This document shows, one piece after another, positions 23,697-32,631 of a stretch of 45,466 nucleotides of DNA. The stretch comes from Neisseria sp. (lineage in GTDB: Bacteria; Pseudomonadota; Gammaproteobacteria; Burkholderiales; Neisseriaceae): NCBI RefSeq assembly GCF_030530745.1, contig NZ_JAUMUI010000017.1:1-45466 (forward strand), given 5' to 3'. The first letter of the stretch is position 1, and the number at the start of each line of letters is the position of its first letter. Both the position numbers and the translations under genes were made by a program. The notes below the pieces were generated by a model. That model was not told where the DNA came from. It did not search any database and saw nothing but the letters and a program-made list of their open reading frames with translations.

Positions 23697-24611
23697 CTAA
23701 ACCTTATGCCCTGCCGCACGATACTGCCGCCACACGGCCAGCAGGTACAGCACCACGCCCAGCCACACCCAGCCGTAGCCGATCAGGCGGTTGATATCAA
23801 AGGCTTCGCCGAACAGCAGCAAGCCAGCCAACAATTGCAGCACCGGCGAAAAATATTGCAGCATACCGAGCATCGAAAGCGGAATCCGCCGCGCACCGGC
23901 GGCGAACATCAATAAAGGCACGGTGGTAATCATGCCCGAGCCGAGCAGCACCGCCAGTGGCAACACGCCCAGTTGGGCAAACTGCAAACTGCCTGCCGCG
24001 TAATGGTGCGCCAGATAGCCCAGAGCAAACGGCAGCAGGATCAGGGTTTCCCAAGTCAGCCCCACCAAAGCACCCACCGGCGCGAGCTTGCGGATAAAAC
24101 CGTAGAATCCGAAAGTCAGCGTCAGCAGCAGCGCCACCCACGGTATCTGCCCGGCCGGCACCGCCAGCCACAAAATTCCCGCAAATGCCAGCGCCACCGC
24201 AGCCGCTTGCAGCTTATCCAGCCGCTCTTTCAACACCACACGGCCGAGAAACACGCTAAAGAGCGGCGACATAAAATAACCCAAACTGGCATCGAGCACA
24301 TGATTATTGGCAATCGCCCACAAATACACCAGCCAGTTCATGCCGATACAGAACCCGCTCAACACCAGCGCCGCCAGAACCTTCGGATGTTTGAGCACGG
24401 CGGCAAACGCGTCCTGCCGGCGGATGAACAGCAGCACCGCCACGGCAAACAGTGCCGACCACACAATCCGCTGCGCCAACACCTGATCGGCCGCCATACC
24501 CGCCTGATTGATGGGATACCAATAAATCGGAAACAGCCCCCAAACGGCATAACAGCCGGCGGCATACCAAATGCCTTTGCGGGTTTCTTGGGCGGAATAC
24601 GCGGAATTCAT
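23697..24611 (-). CDS. rarD: RarD-type EamA family permease
   Basis: This is a 304-residue protein with about ten transmembrane helices. The N-terminal helix and loop (RKGIWYAAGCYAVWGLFPIYW) and CIGMNWLVYLWAIANNHVLDAS, followed by LGYFMSPLF, are hallmark segments of RarD (chloramphenicol-sensitivity protein family), within the drug/metabolite transporter superfamily. The second half repeats the EamA fold. Substrate is unknown for this group, despite the historical name. It is divergent from priA, whose promoter lies within about 100 bp of the rarD start. Confidence 0.92.
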   Translation of the reverse strand: MNSAYSAQETRKGIWYAAGCYAVWGLFPIYWYPINQAGMAADQVLAQRIVWSALFAVAVLLFIRRQDAFAAVLKHPKVLAALVLSGFCIGMNWLVYLWAIANNHVLDASLGYFMSPLFSVFLGRVVLKERLDKLQAAAVALAFAGILWLAVPAGQIPWVALLLTLTFGFYGFIRKLAPVGALVGLTWETLILLPFALGYLAHHYAAGSLQFAQLGVLPLAVLLGSGMITTVPLLMFAAGARRIPLSMLGMLQYFSPVLQLLAGLLLFGEAFDINRLIGYGWVWLGVVLYLLAVWRQYRAAGHKV

Positions 24612-24673
24612 AACAGATCGGCCGGGTAAAGACGGCGATTATCCGCCTGAAGCCGCGCCGCCGCAATGCCGCA

Positions 24674-24702
24674 TTCAGCAATGTTTCCATATCCCTTATA
24701 AT
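24674..24702 (+). promoter_or_regulatory. priA promoter, probably giving a leaderless mRNA
   Basis: A perfect TATAAT is at 24697-24702, with TTCAGC (24674-24679) 17 bp upstream as a weak -35. The expected transcription start is within a base or two of the priA ATG (24709). No Shine-Dalgarno sequence precedes the start, which fits a leaderless transcript. Confidence 0.5.
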
Positions 24703-24708
24703 GCTCGC

Positions 24709-26877
24709 ATGATTTTGCACCACATCGCACTCAACGTGCCGGTTTCAGACGGCCTCTTCACCTACCGCCACCCGACTGCGCTGCCCGCAGGTTGCCGGGT
24801 GGCGGTGCCGTTTCGCGGCAAAACGGTGGCGGGCGTGGTGTGGGCAAGCGGCGTGGAAAGCGGCATAGCAATTGAGAAAATCCTGCCCGTGCAAACGGTT
24901 TTTACCGATGAAGTGCCGCTGCCCGAAAGCTGGCGCGCACTGCTCGACTTTACCGCCCGCTATTATCATTACCCCACCGGCCAGGCCGTATTCGCCGCGC
25001 TGCCGGCAGGGTTGAAAGAGCCGAAGCCCGTTGAAATGCCGAAGCCGCCGCTGTTTTACACTTTGAACGAAACCGGCAGGGCGCAAACGCCGCCGCCGGA
25101 GCGGTTTCGCAAACAACACGCATTATGGCAGGCGCTGTTTTCAGACGGCCTCGAAATGGCGGCCTTGAAGCGCATCAACAACCAAGCGCCCAAGCTCGTG
25201 CAAGAATGGGCCGACTCGGGCTGGATACGCACCTTAAACGCCGCCGCGCCGAAGCTGAATCCGTCCGAATATACGCTCAACGCTGCCCAGCAGGCTGCAT
25301 CGCAGGCCGTACAGGCCGCCCGCGGCACTTTCCAACCGTTTCTGCTTTACGGCATCACCGGCAGCGGCAAAACCGAAGTGTATTTCGACGTGATGGCCGA
25401 AGTGTTGGCCGCAGGCAAACAGGTGCTGTTTCTGCTGCCCGAAATCAACCTTACACCGCAACTGCTCAAGCGGGTGCAGGCACGGTTTGCCGACGTGCCC
25501 GCCGCTGTGCTGCACAGCCAAACTGCCGCCGGACAGCGCACGCAGGATTATCTGCGCGCCATGCTCGGCCAAGCCAAGCTGGTTATCGGCACGCGGCTCT
25601 CGGTGTTCACGCCGCTGCCCGACATCGGCCTGATTGTGGTGGACGAAGAACACGACGGCTCGTTCAAACAAGACAACGAATTGCGCTACCAAGCCCGCGA
25701 TTTGGCCGTGTGGCGCGCCAAGCAGAGCGGCTGCCCGATTGTGCTCGGTTCCGCCACGCCCAGCCTCGAGAGCTGGCACAAAGCGCAAAACGGCGCCTAC
25801 CGGCTGTTGGAACTGGCCGAACGCGCCCGAACCGCCGCCAAACTGCCGCAGGTGGAGGTTTTAAACGTAGGCCGTCTGAAACTAGACAACGGCTTCTCAC
25901 CGCAAGCGCTCAAACTTTTACAACAAAATTACCAACAAGGCGGTATGTCGCTGGTTTACCTCAACCGCCGAGGTTTCGCCCCCGCCCTGTTTTGCGGCGA
26001 CTGCGGCCACACTTTCGGCTGCCCGCGCTGTTCGGCCAAAATGGTGCTGCACCAGCGCGCCCGCCAATTGCGCTGCCACCATTGCGACTACCGTCAAAGC
26101 GTGCCCTACAAATGCCCCGATTGCGGCAACCAAGACCTGACCGCCGTCGGCCAGGGCACGCAGCGCGTTGAAGAAACTTTGCGCGCGCTGATGCCGCAAG
26201 CCGCCGTTGTCCGTGTCGACCGCGACAGCACCGCCCATAAAAACGACTGGGCCGATTTATACCGCCGCATCGCCGGCAACGAAATCGACGTACTGGTCGG
26301 TACCCAGATGCTTGCCAAAGGCCACGACTTCGCCCGCCTGAACCTCGTGGTGGTGCTCAATGCCGACGGCAGCCTTTACAGCGCCGACTTCCGCGCGCCC
26401 GAGCGCCTGTTTTCCGAGTTGATGCAGGTGTCCGGCCGTGCGGGGCGTGCGCAAACCGCGGGCAAAGTGCTGATACAGACCCGGCTGCCCGAACACCCCG
26501 TATTCGCCGCCGTGAAGGCGCAAAACTACCGCATTTTCGCCGAAACTGAACTGGCCGGGCGCAAGCTGCTGAATATGCCGCCGTTTGCCTTTCAGACGGC
26601 CATCCGCGCCGATGCCGCCACAGTGGCCGACGCGATGGATTTTCTCAACAACATCAAAGCCGTAACCGGGCCGTTAACCGGTGAAAACGTATCTGTGTTC
26701 GGCCCCGCCCCGATGTTTATGGTGCGGCTGGCCGAACGCGAGCGCGCGCAAGTGTTTTTAGAATCGCCCGACCGCCGCAGCCTGCACCGTGCCGTGAGCC
26801 TGTGGGTGCAGGTGCTGCAGCAATACCGCGACGGCAAAATCAGATGGTCGGCGGATGTGGATCCTCAAGAAATGTAA
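24709..26877 (+). CDS. priA: primosomal replication restart helicase PriA
   Basis: This 722-residue 3'-to-5' DNA helicase recognises stalled forks and reloads the replisome. The N-terminal DNA-binding domain begins MILHHIALNVPVSDGLFTYR. The helicase core has Walker A GITGSGKTEVYF near residue 215-226, Walker B/DEEH in IVVDEEHDGSF, and GSATPSLES as motif III. The zinc-binding insert has eight cysteines (CGDCG, CPRC, CHHC, CPDCG). Motif V/VI follow as LVGTQMLAKGHDF and QVSGRAGR. The open frame extends upstream to 24571, but ATG 24709 gives the family's normal N-terminus; the upstream part overlaps rarD in antisense. Confidence 0.97.
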   Translation: MILHHIALNVPVSDGLFTYRHPTALPAGCRVAVPFRGKTVAGVVWASGVESGIAIEKILPVQTVFTDEVPLPESWRALLDFTARYYHYPTGQAVFAALPAGLKEPKPVEMPKPPLFYTLNETGRAQTPPPERFRKQHALWQALFSDGLEMAALKRINNQAPKLVQEWADSGWIRTLNAAAPKLNPSEYTLNAAQQAASQAVQAARGTFQPFLLYGITGSGKTEVYFDVMAEVLAAGKQVLFLLPEINLTPQLLKRVQARFADVPAAVLHSQTAAGQRTQDYLRAMLGQAKLVIGTRLSVFTPLPDIGLIVVDEEHDGSFKQDNELRYQARDLAVWRAKQSGCPIVLGSATPSLESWHKAQNGAYRLLELAERARTAAKLPQVEVLNVGRLKLDNGFSPQALKLLQQNYQQGGMSLVYLNRRGFAPALFCGDCGHTFGCPRCSAKMVLHQRARQLRCHHCDYRQSVPYKCPDCGNQDLTAVGQGTQRVEETLRALMPQAAVVRVDRDSTAHKNDWADLYRRIAGNEIDVLVGTQMLAKGHDFARLNLVVVLNADGSLYSADFRAPERLFSELMQVSGRAGRAQTAGKVLIQTRLPEHPVFAAVKAQNYRIFAETELAGRKLLNMPPFAFQTAIRADAATVADAMDFLNNIKAVTGPLTGENVSVFGPAPMFMVRLAERERAQVFLESPDRRSLHRAVSLWVQVLQQYRDGKIRWSADVDPQEM

Positions 26878-26878
26878 C

Positions 26879-26909
26879 GAGGCCGTCTGAAAATTTTTCA
26901 GACGGCCTC
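26879..26909 (+). terminator. inverted-DUS terminator after priA
   Basis: GAGGCCGTCTGAAAA and TTTTCAGACGGCCTC form a perfect stem directly after the priA stop codon. Confidence 0.85.
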
Positions 26910-26917
26910 AAGTATGA

Positions 26918-26985
26918 GTAGGTTGGGTCGAAGACCCAACAAAACTTCAAAAGAATAATCATGTTGGGTTTTCAACCCAACCTAC
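26918..26985. repeat. GTAGGTTGGGT inverted repeat element
   Basis: GTAGGTTGGGTCGAAGACCC on the left and GGGTTTTCAACCCAACCTAC on the right form a 68-bp nested inverted repeat; each half is also a small hairpin. This type of repeat is widespread between genes in many proteobacteria. It lies right after the priA terminator. Confidence 0.65.
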
Positions 26986-27038
26986 GCTTGCTTTATTAAC
27001 CAATCGGCAGTCGTTTTTTACGCCGGTATGGGCAGGTT

Positions 27039-28298
27039 TCAGACAAACCGGCTAAATACACCATAAATCAGGGTGGAAACTGCTGCCATTATCAAGCCGA
27101 TTGCACTTTCGTATGGAATCAGTTTTAAACGTTCTACGATTTCCATATTTACACTGCCGCCTGTAGCATGGAAAAAGGAACCGTGCGGCATATGATCAGC
27201 AACTGTTGCACCTGCATGGATCATGGCTGCGGCTGCCAGTCCGCTTACGCCCAGCTCCAATAATGTGCCGCTGAATACTCCGGATGCCACTGCCGTGCCT
27301 GCCGTTGTGGAAGCTGTCGCCGCCGACATCAAGATACCTGAAAGCGGCGCAAGTAAATAAGAGGGCAAACCTGAGGCGGCAAGTGAATCAATCAGCACAT
27401 CTTTTAACTCGGAATCGGCGATGATTCCCGCCAACGCACCTGTGCCGAGCAGCATAATGGCGACAGGTGCCATTTTATTCAAACCCACTATAGCGTATTG
27501 ATTGATATGCCTGAACCGGCCCATTGCAACCGCTCCTGCCAGACCGCCCGCAGGCAGGGCAATCAAAGGATCAACGGCAATACCGGCAATGGGACGCAGC
27601 GCCAGCAATATAATCGCAATTAAAGGTGCGGTTATGGCTGCGGCAAAAGACGGCAGGGGCTGATTACGATGGGCAATAATTTCCAACTCCTGAACTTTGC
27701 TGCCTGATTTCAAACGTTTTGCCAAAAAGTAAGTCAGTGCCAGGCCGAATGCGGCAGGGATAACGCCGGCCGACATCACAGATGTGAGCGGCACATGAAA
27801 TGCATCGGCAGCTGCAATGGCATTGGGATTGGGCGACATCAGGTTGCCTGCCTTGCCGCCGCCGATCATTGCCAGCAAAACGGCAGGTTTGAACAAATCG
27901 GTGCGTTTTGCCAATGCCAGCGCAATCGGCGATACGGTAATTACTGCAACGTCGACAAACACGCCGACAGCCGTTAAAACCATGGTTGCAATCGCCAGTG
28001 CCAATAATGCGCGTGCTTCACCCAATTTTTTTACAATAGTTTCTGCGATAGTATTTGCCGCGCCGGATTCGATTAATACACCGGCTAATATGCCGGCTGC
28101 CAAAATACGCATAACAGCCGTGGTGATGCCTTGTGCTCCTTTTATCATCAATGAGACGGTTTCCACCAAATCCGCTCCCCCCAGTAATCCGCCGAGCAAC
28201 GCGCCTGCAATCATGCCGTAAGCAGGCGGTACCTTTTTCAAAATTAAGCCGATTGATACAATCAGGGCAATGATTGCGCCTAACGCCGAAACACTCAT
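27039..28298 (-). CDS. GntP-family permease, probable glycerate transporter
   Basis: This is a 419-residue inner-membrane protein of the gluconate:H+ symporter family. Glycine- and alanine-rich hydrophobic segments run throughout; typical blocks are GGGKAGNLMSPNPNAIAAAD and SAATASTTAGTAVASGVF, and HMPHGSFFHATGGSVNM close to the C-terminus. It follows glycerate kinase after 68 bp on the same strand, with ribosome binding site AAGGAG, so glycerate (or a related sugar acid) is the likely substrate. Gluconate remains possible because family members share the fold. Confidence 0.88.
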   Translation of the reverse strand: MSVSALGAIIALIVSIGLILKKVPPAYGMIAGALLGGLLGGADLVETVSLMIKGAQGITTAVMRILAAGILAGVLIESGAANTIAETIVKKLGEARALLALAIATMVLTAVGVFVDVAVITVSPIALALAKRTDLFKPAVLLAMIGGGKAGNLMSPNPNAIAAADAFHVPLTSVMSAGVIPAAFGLALTYFLAKRLKSGSKVQELEIIAHRNQPLPSFAAAITAPLIAIILLALRPIAGIAVDPLIALPAGGLAGAVAMGRFRHINQYAIVGLNKMAPVAIMLLGTGALAGIIADSELKDVLIDSLAASGLPSYLLAPLSGILMSAATASTTAGTAVASGVFSGTLLELGVSGLAAAAMIHAGATVADHMPHGSFFHATGGSVNMEIVERLKLIPYESAIGLIMAAVSTLIYGVFSRFV

Positions 28299-28366
28299 TG
28301 TTTTACTCCTTGATATTGAAACGCTGCACTTCGTTGCCGAGCCTCAAAATGTAGAATGAATAAATA

Positions 28367-29515
28367 TTATTTCAACTGCCTGTTTATTTTTATTACGCGC
28401 GCGATATTTTGTGCGGTTGAAACCAAATTAGCGTATCCGCCCGCCAAGGTTTCGGGCAGCGTGGCAATTTGGCGGATAATCGGAAACACCGCATCGATAC
28501 CGTGTTCGTACACCACCTCATAATCTTCGCGCAGGCTGCCGACAACTGCAATTACGGGTTTGTGAAACCGCTTGGCGGCACGCGCCACGCCGATCGGTGT
28601 TTTGCCGGCGATACTTTGGGCGTCCATACGCCCTTCGCCCGTAATCACCCAGTCGGCATCGCACACCTGTTCGGCCAGTTTTACCGTGTCGATCACAATC
28701 TGCACCCCGGCTTTTAACTGCACGTTCGGTAAAGTCAGCAAACCGCCGCCCATGCCGCCGGCCGCGCCCGCCCCTGCCGGAGCGGCGATGTCGATATTCA
28801 AATCATGCCGGATAATATCGGCATAATGTTGCAGGTTTTTGTCTAAAGCGGCGATCATTTCAGGCGTTGCGCCTTTTTGCGCCCCAAAAACGGCGGATGC
28901 GCCGCGCCCGCCGCATAAAGGGTTGTCTACATCGCACGCCACTTCAAGCGCCACATGATGCAAACGTTTGTCCAGCTGCGAAAAATCCGCCCGTGCAATG
29001 TCTGCCAGATCGCCGCCTGCCGCTCCCGCTGCAATCAAACTGCCTGCCCGATCGAAAAAACGTGCCCCCAAGGCCTGCAGCATACCGGTGCCGCCGTCGT
29101 TGGTTGCGCTGCCGCCGATGCCTAAAATGATTTTGTCCACTCCGGCATTTAAAGCGGCCCGAATCAATTCGCCCGTGCCGTAAGAAGTTGTGGTTAAGGG
29201 ATTTCTTTTTTCATGCGCCACCAAGTGCAAACCCGATGCCGCCGCCATTTCGATAATGGCAGTCTGCTCGTCGCCCGATACACCGAAAAATGCCGCCACG
29301 CGGTTGCCGAGCGGAGCGGTTACTTCGGTGTGGACAAGCTTGCCCTGCGTTGCATCAATCAGTGATTGGACGGTGCCTTCACCGCCGTCTGCCATCGGGA
29401 TTTTGACGTATTGCGCGTGCGGGAAAACGGTTTTCAAACCTGCTTCGATGGCGCCCGCCACTTCCATTGCGCTTAAACTCTCTTTAAACGAATCGGGGGC
29501 AATCACGATTTTCAT
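28367..29515 (-). CDS. glxK: glycerate kinase (GlxK/GarK family)
   Basis: This 382-residue cytoplasmic enzyme phosphorylates D-glycerate to 2-phosphoglycerate (or 3-phosphoglycerate in some members). The N-terminus KIVIAPDSFKESLSA, the block MADGGEGTV, LGIGGSATNDGGTG and ITGEGRMDAQS are the family signatures. Length is normal. AAGGA is 8 nt before the ATG. It is the first gene of a two-gene operon with the GntP-type permease, and is divergent from a CdaR-type regulator. An 18-bp DUS hairpin lies in its leader. Confidence 0.95.
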   Translation of the reverse strand: MKIVIAPDSFKESLSAMEVAGAIEAGLKTVFPHAQYVKIPMADGGEGTVQSLIDATQGKLVHTEVTAPLGNRVAAFFGVSGDEQTAIIEMAAASGLHLVAHEKRNPLTTTSYGTGELIRAALNAGVDKIILGIGGSATNDGGTGMLQALGARFFDRAGSLIAAGAAGGDLADIARADFSQLDKRLHHVALEVACDVDNPLCGGRGASAVFGAQKGATPEMIAALDKNLQHYADIIRHDLNIDIAAPAGAGAAGGMGGGLLTLPNVQLKAGVQIVIDTVKLAEQVCDADWVITGEGRMDAQSIAGKTPIGVARAAKRFHKPVIAVVGSLREDYEVVYEHGIDAVFPIIRQIATLPETLAGGYANLVSTAQNIARVIKINRQLK

Positions 29516-29541
29516 GATTTATCCTTCTTTCTGATTTTCGG

Positions 29542-29589
29542 TTTTCAGGCCGTCTGAAAAGAGACGGCTGCTTTCAGACGGCCTGAAAA
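29542..29589 (-). promoter_or_regulatory. DUS hairpin in the glxK leader
   Basis: TTTTCAGGCCGTCTGAAA and TTTCAGACGGCCTGAAAA form an 18-bp perfect stem with a 12-nt loop, 27-74 nt upstream of the glxK start. No same-strand gene ends here, because the upstream neighbour is divergent, so this cannot be an ordinary gene-end terminator. It could attenuate glxK transcription if the promoter lies upstream of it. Confidence 0.5.
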
Positions 29590-29742
29590 CCATTTTAAAC
29601 GGCTTGAATTATCGGTTTTGCAGGCTGTAAAGTCTTTGTGCATATGCCTTAAATTTCATGCAATCTATAACGGATTTTTATAAAATATTCCTAATCCTGC
29701 CTTCAGACGGCCTGAAAGCCTTTCAAACAGGAACCCCCCGTT

Positions 29743-30894
29743 ATGTCTTTCTTTGTTTTCAATCACGATTTGGCGCGGCAAATCGTTGAACGCACCATGG
29801 CCATTATCGGCTGCAATATCAACATCATGAACGAAAAAGGCGAGATTATTGCCAGCGGCGATCCCGGCCGCATCGGCGAAATCCACGACGGCGCGTTGCT
29901 GGCGTTGTCGCAAAACCGCGTAGTGCCGGTTTACGAGCAAAAAGTGCAAAGCATGATGGGGGTGAAGCCGGGCATCAATTTCCCCCTGCGTTTGAACGAC
30001 AAAATCGTCGGCGTGATCGGCCTAACGGGCGACCCGGCGCAATTGAACGAATTTGGCAAACTGGTGTGCATGACCGCTGAAATGATGCTGGAACAGGCGC
30101 AATTGTCCGGCATCATCGCCCAAAACGAGCGGCTGAAAGAAGAATTGATTTTGGATTTAATCCACTCCGATGAGGTTTCGCCCAGCCGGCAAGAATGGGC
30201 TTTGCGCTTGGGGGTGGATTTGAACATGCCGCGCGTGGTGTGCATTATCGAAATCGACGAACACAATCTGAGCGTGGAAGAAGTCCGCCAAGAGCTGCAA
30301 AACATGCAGATTTTGTTGAAAAAACCCGAACGCGACAATCTGGTGGCGATTTTGTCGCTAACCGAACTGGTGATTTTAAAACCGGCGCTTATCCGCGGGC
30401 GCTGGGACGCTGCCGACCATATGGAGCGCATCAAGGCGCTGTTGTCGCGCATGGACGAAGCGTCCAAACTGCATGTGCGCATTGCGCTGGGCAATTATTT
30501 CCCCGACAGCAAAAATAATATTTCTTTGTCGTACCACACCGCCAAAACCACGCTTGCTGTCGGCAAAACACGTTTTTCCAAACAGCGCGTATTCAATTAT
30601 CAGGATTTGATGCTGCCGGTTTTGCTGAACCGACTGAAAGACGGCTGGCAGAAAGAAGAACTGTCGCGCATTTTCCACCGGTTGGAGCGTGCCGACAAAA
30701 ACGGTTTGTTGCGCAAAACCTTAACCGCATGGTTTGAACACAATATGCAGACCGGCGCCGCCGCGCAGGCATTGCACATCCACCGCAACACCTTGGAATA
30801 CCGCTTGAACAAAATCGCCGGATTGACCCGTTTGGATTTGATGCGCACCGACGACCGTTTTCTGCTTTATATCGCGATTCATATGACGGCATAG
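29743..30894 (+). CDS. cdaR: CdaR/SdaR-type sugar-diacid regulator
   Basis: This is a 383-residue transcription activator. The N-terminal sugar-diacid recognition domain (about 1-135, LARQIVERTMAIIGCNINIM and GVIGLTGDP) is followed by a GGDEF-like middle part and a C-terminal PucR-type helix-turn-helix (GAAAQALHIHRNTLEYRLNK, about 340-360). In E. coli CdaR activates glucarate, galactarate and glycerate genes and responds to glycerate. Here it is divergent from glxK and the permease, so it is probably their activator. AGGA lies upstream of ATG 29743. The intergenic gap also has the imperfect inverted repeat TTGTGCAT..ATGCAA near 29636-29663 as a candidate site. Confidence 0.9.
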   Translation: MSFFVFNHDLARQIVERTMAIIGCNINIMNEKGEIIASGDPGRIGEIHDGALLALSQNRVVPVYEQKVQSMMGVKPGINFPLRLNDKIVGVIGLTGDPAQLNEFGKLVCMTAEMMLEQAQLSGIIAQNERLKEELILDLIHSDEVSPSRQEWALRLGVDLNMPRVVCIIEIDEHNLSVEEVRQELQNMQILLKKPERDNLVAILSLTELVILKPALIRGRWDAADHMERIKALLSRMDEASKLHVRIALGNYFPDSKNNISLSYHTAKTTLAVGKTRFSKQRVFNYQDLMLPVLLNRLKDGWQKEELSRIFHRLERADKNGLLRKTLTAWFEHNMQTGAAAQALHIHRNTLEYRLNKIAGLTRLDLMRTDDRFLLYIAIHMTA

Positions 30895-31034
30895 GTTTTC
30901 AGACGGCCGGCAAGGGCTTCGGCTTTTTATTGCTTTGAATAAACACTGTTTTTTCAGCCTTGATTTTTGTCGGTCGGCAATGCCAAGCCTTATCGGTGTT
31001 CAACCTGGCGGCGGCAATTTGAACGGCAGCAAAA

Positions 31035-31062
31035 CAGCCGGAACCTTGTAAAGGTTCCGGCC
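31035..31062 (-). terminator. rho-independent terminator after rhlE
   Basis: On the minus strand GCCGGAACCTT and AAGGTTCCGGC form an 11-bp stem with loop TACA, followed by TGTTTTG. It lies about 20 bp past the rhlE stop. Confidence 0.8.
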
Positions 31063-31083
31063 GTTTATGCTGGTTTCGTAATT

Positions 31084-32460
31084 TTACGCGCCGTAGTCGG
31101 GTTGCAGCAGGGCGCATTTCTGCCGTTCGCGGCGGCTGCGGCGGGAGCGGCCGGCAATTTTGCTGCAGGCGGCGCCGGGATCGTTGCGGTCGGCCTGGCG
31201 TTCGTTGCGGTTTTCGCCGCGGGCGTATTTGCCGTCGCGGTTTTGCGGCTCGCGGGTGTTGCGCCCGCGTTCGCGTGCAGCGTGCGGTGCGGCACCGTTT
31301 TGCGGCCACCAGCCCGGTTCGAAGCCTTCGATGCGCTCCACTTCCACTTGGCTGCGGGTCAGCTCTTTGATGGCTTCAAACATTTTCTGTTCGTTTTCAT
31401 CCATCAATGAAATTGCCACGCCGTCGGCGCCTGCGCGGCCGGTGCGGCCGATGCGGTGCACATAGTCTTCGGGTTGGGTGGGCAGCTCGTAGTTGATCAC
31501 AAACGGCAGCTCGGCGATGTCGAGGCCGCGGGCGGCTACGTCGGTGGCCACCAGCACGCGCAATGCGCCTTCTTTGAACGCACCTAGGGTTTCGAGGCGG
31601 GTTTGCTGCGATTTGTCGCCGTGGATGGCTTGGGCAGAAATTTGGCGGCGCTGCAAATCGCGGGTTACTTGGTCGACACTTTGTTTGGTTTTGCAGAACA
31701 CGATAACCTGGTTCATGTTCAAATCGACAATCAGGCGCTCGAGCAGGCTGCGTTTGCGGGCGGTGTCGACGGCGATAACGTGCTGTTCGATGTTGGCGCT
31801 GGCGGCGTTTTGGGCGGCCACTTCCACTTGCTCGGGGTTGTTCATGAAATCCTGCGCCAGTTTGCGGATGGGCGGGGCGAAGGTGGCGGAGAACAGCAGG
31901 GTTTGGCGCTGTTTGGGCAGCATGCGCATGATGCTGCGGATGTCGTCGATAAAGCCCATGTCGAGCATGCGGTCGGCTTCGTCGAGCACCACGATTTCGA
32001 CTTTGCTGAAATTGATGTTTTTCTGTTTGACATGATCGAGCAGGCGGCCGACGGTGGCGACGACGATTTCGCAGCCTGCGCGCAGGTCGGCGGTTTGCTT
32101 GTCCATATTCACGCCGCCGAAGAGCACGGTGTGGCGCAGCGGCAGGTTTTTGATATAGCCCCGCACGTTTTGGTCGATTTGGTCGGCCAGTTCGCGCGTG
32201 GGCGTGAGCACCAGCATGCGAACGGGGTGCATGGCGGGCGAGGTGCTGGGGGTGGCGTAGCGTTTCAGGCGCTCGAGGCTGGGCAGCATAAAGGCGGCGG
32301 TTTTGCCGGTGCCGGTTTGGGCGGCGGCCAGAAGATCGTGCCCGGCCAATGCTTTGGGAATGGCGGCTGCCTGAATCGGGGTGGGCGTTTCGTAGCCCTG
32401 TTCGGTGAGGGCGGCGACGATTTCGCTGCCCAGGCCGAGTGATGAAAAGGTCGGATTCAT
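31084..32460 (-). CDS. rhlE: DEAD-box RNA helicase, RhlE type
   Basis: This 458-residue ATP-dependent RNA helicase acts in ribosome assembly and RNA turnover. Core motifs are in order: Q motif (PTPIQAAAIP), AQTGTGKT (motif I), PTRELA (Ia), LDEADRMLD (II), SATF (III), VATDVAARGLDI (V) and HRIGRTGRAG (VI). After about residue 370 there is an Arg/Asn-rich tail (RERGRNTREPQNRDGKYARG), typical of RhlE and probably RNA-binding. The tail ends QPDYGA. The neighbouring frame in the tail is also open, but there is no need to assume a frameshift. It follows recC on the same strand after 171 bp with a DUS hairpin between. Confidence 0.94.
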   Translation of the reverse strand: MNPTFSSLGLGSEIVAALTEQGYETPTPIQAAAIPKALAGHDLLAAAQTGTGKTAAFMLPSLERLKRYATPSTSPAMHPVRMLVLTPTRELADQIDQNVRGYIKNLPLRHTVLFGGVNMDKQTADLRAGCEIVVATVGRLLDHVKQKNINFSKVEIVVLDEADRMLDMGFIDDIRSIMRMLPKQRQTLLFSATFAPPIRKLAQDFMNNPEQVEVAAQNAASANIEQHVIAVDTARKRSLLERLIVDLNMNQVIVFCKTKQSVDQVTRDLQRRQISAQAIHGDKSQQTRLETLGAFKEGALRVLVATDVAARGLDIAELPFVINYELPTQPEDYVHRIGRTGRAGADGVAISLMDENEQKMFEAIKELTRSQVEVERIEGFEPGWWPQNGAAPHAARERGRNTREPQNRDGKYARGENRNERQADRNDPGAACSKIAGRSRRSRRERQKCALLQPDYGA

Positions 32461-32474
32461 AATGTTTGCTTTCG

Positions 32475-32520
32475 TTTCAGACGGCCTGTGCGGGCGGTGA
32501 AAATATAGGCCGTCTGAAAA
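32475..32520 (-). terminator. inverted DUS pair between recC and rhlE
   Basis: GTTTCAGACGGCCT (left) and AGGCCGTCTGAAA (right) with a 19-nt loop. It would terminate recC or act in the rhlE leader, since it ends only 15 bp from the rhlE start. Confidence 0.55.
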
Positions 32521-32631
32521 AATATCGGGGAAAAATAAGGCAGGGCTGTGGCCTGCCTGACGGATATACAGCTTCTATTATGCCATAAATCGGGTGTTGG
32601 GGCAGGCGGGAGCACGGCTCGTTTGCCGGTG

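Noticed and set aside
31084-31250. Possible frameshift in the rhlE C-terminal tail, because another frame is also open
   Set aside because: The current frame ends in a plausible ALLQPDYGA tail, and RhlE tails vary greatly; both frames are open because the region is Arg/Ala-rich.
31603-32442. Long open frame antisense to rhlE
   Set aside because: It is a shadow of the GC-rich helicase gene, and its composition (runs of Gly, His, Val, Phe) is typical of antisense frames.
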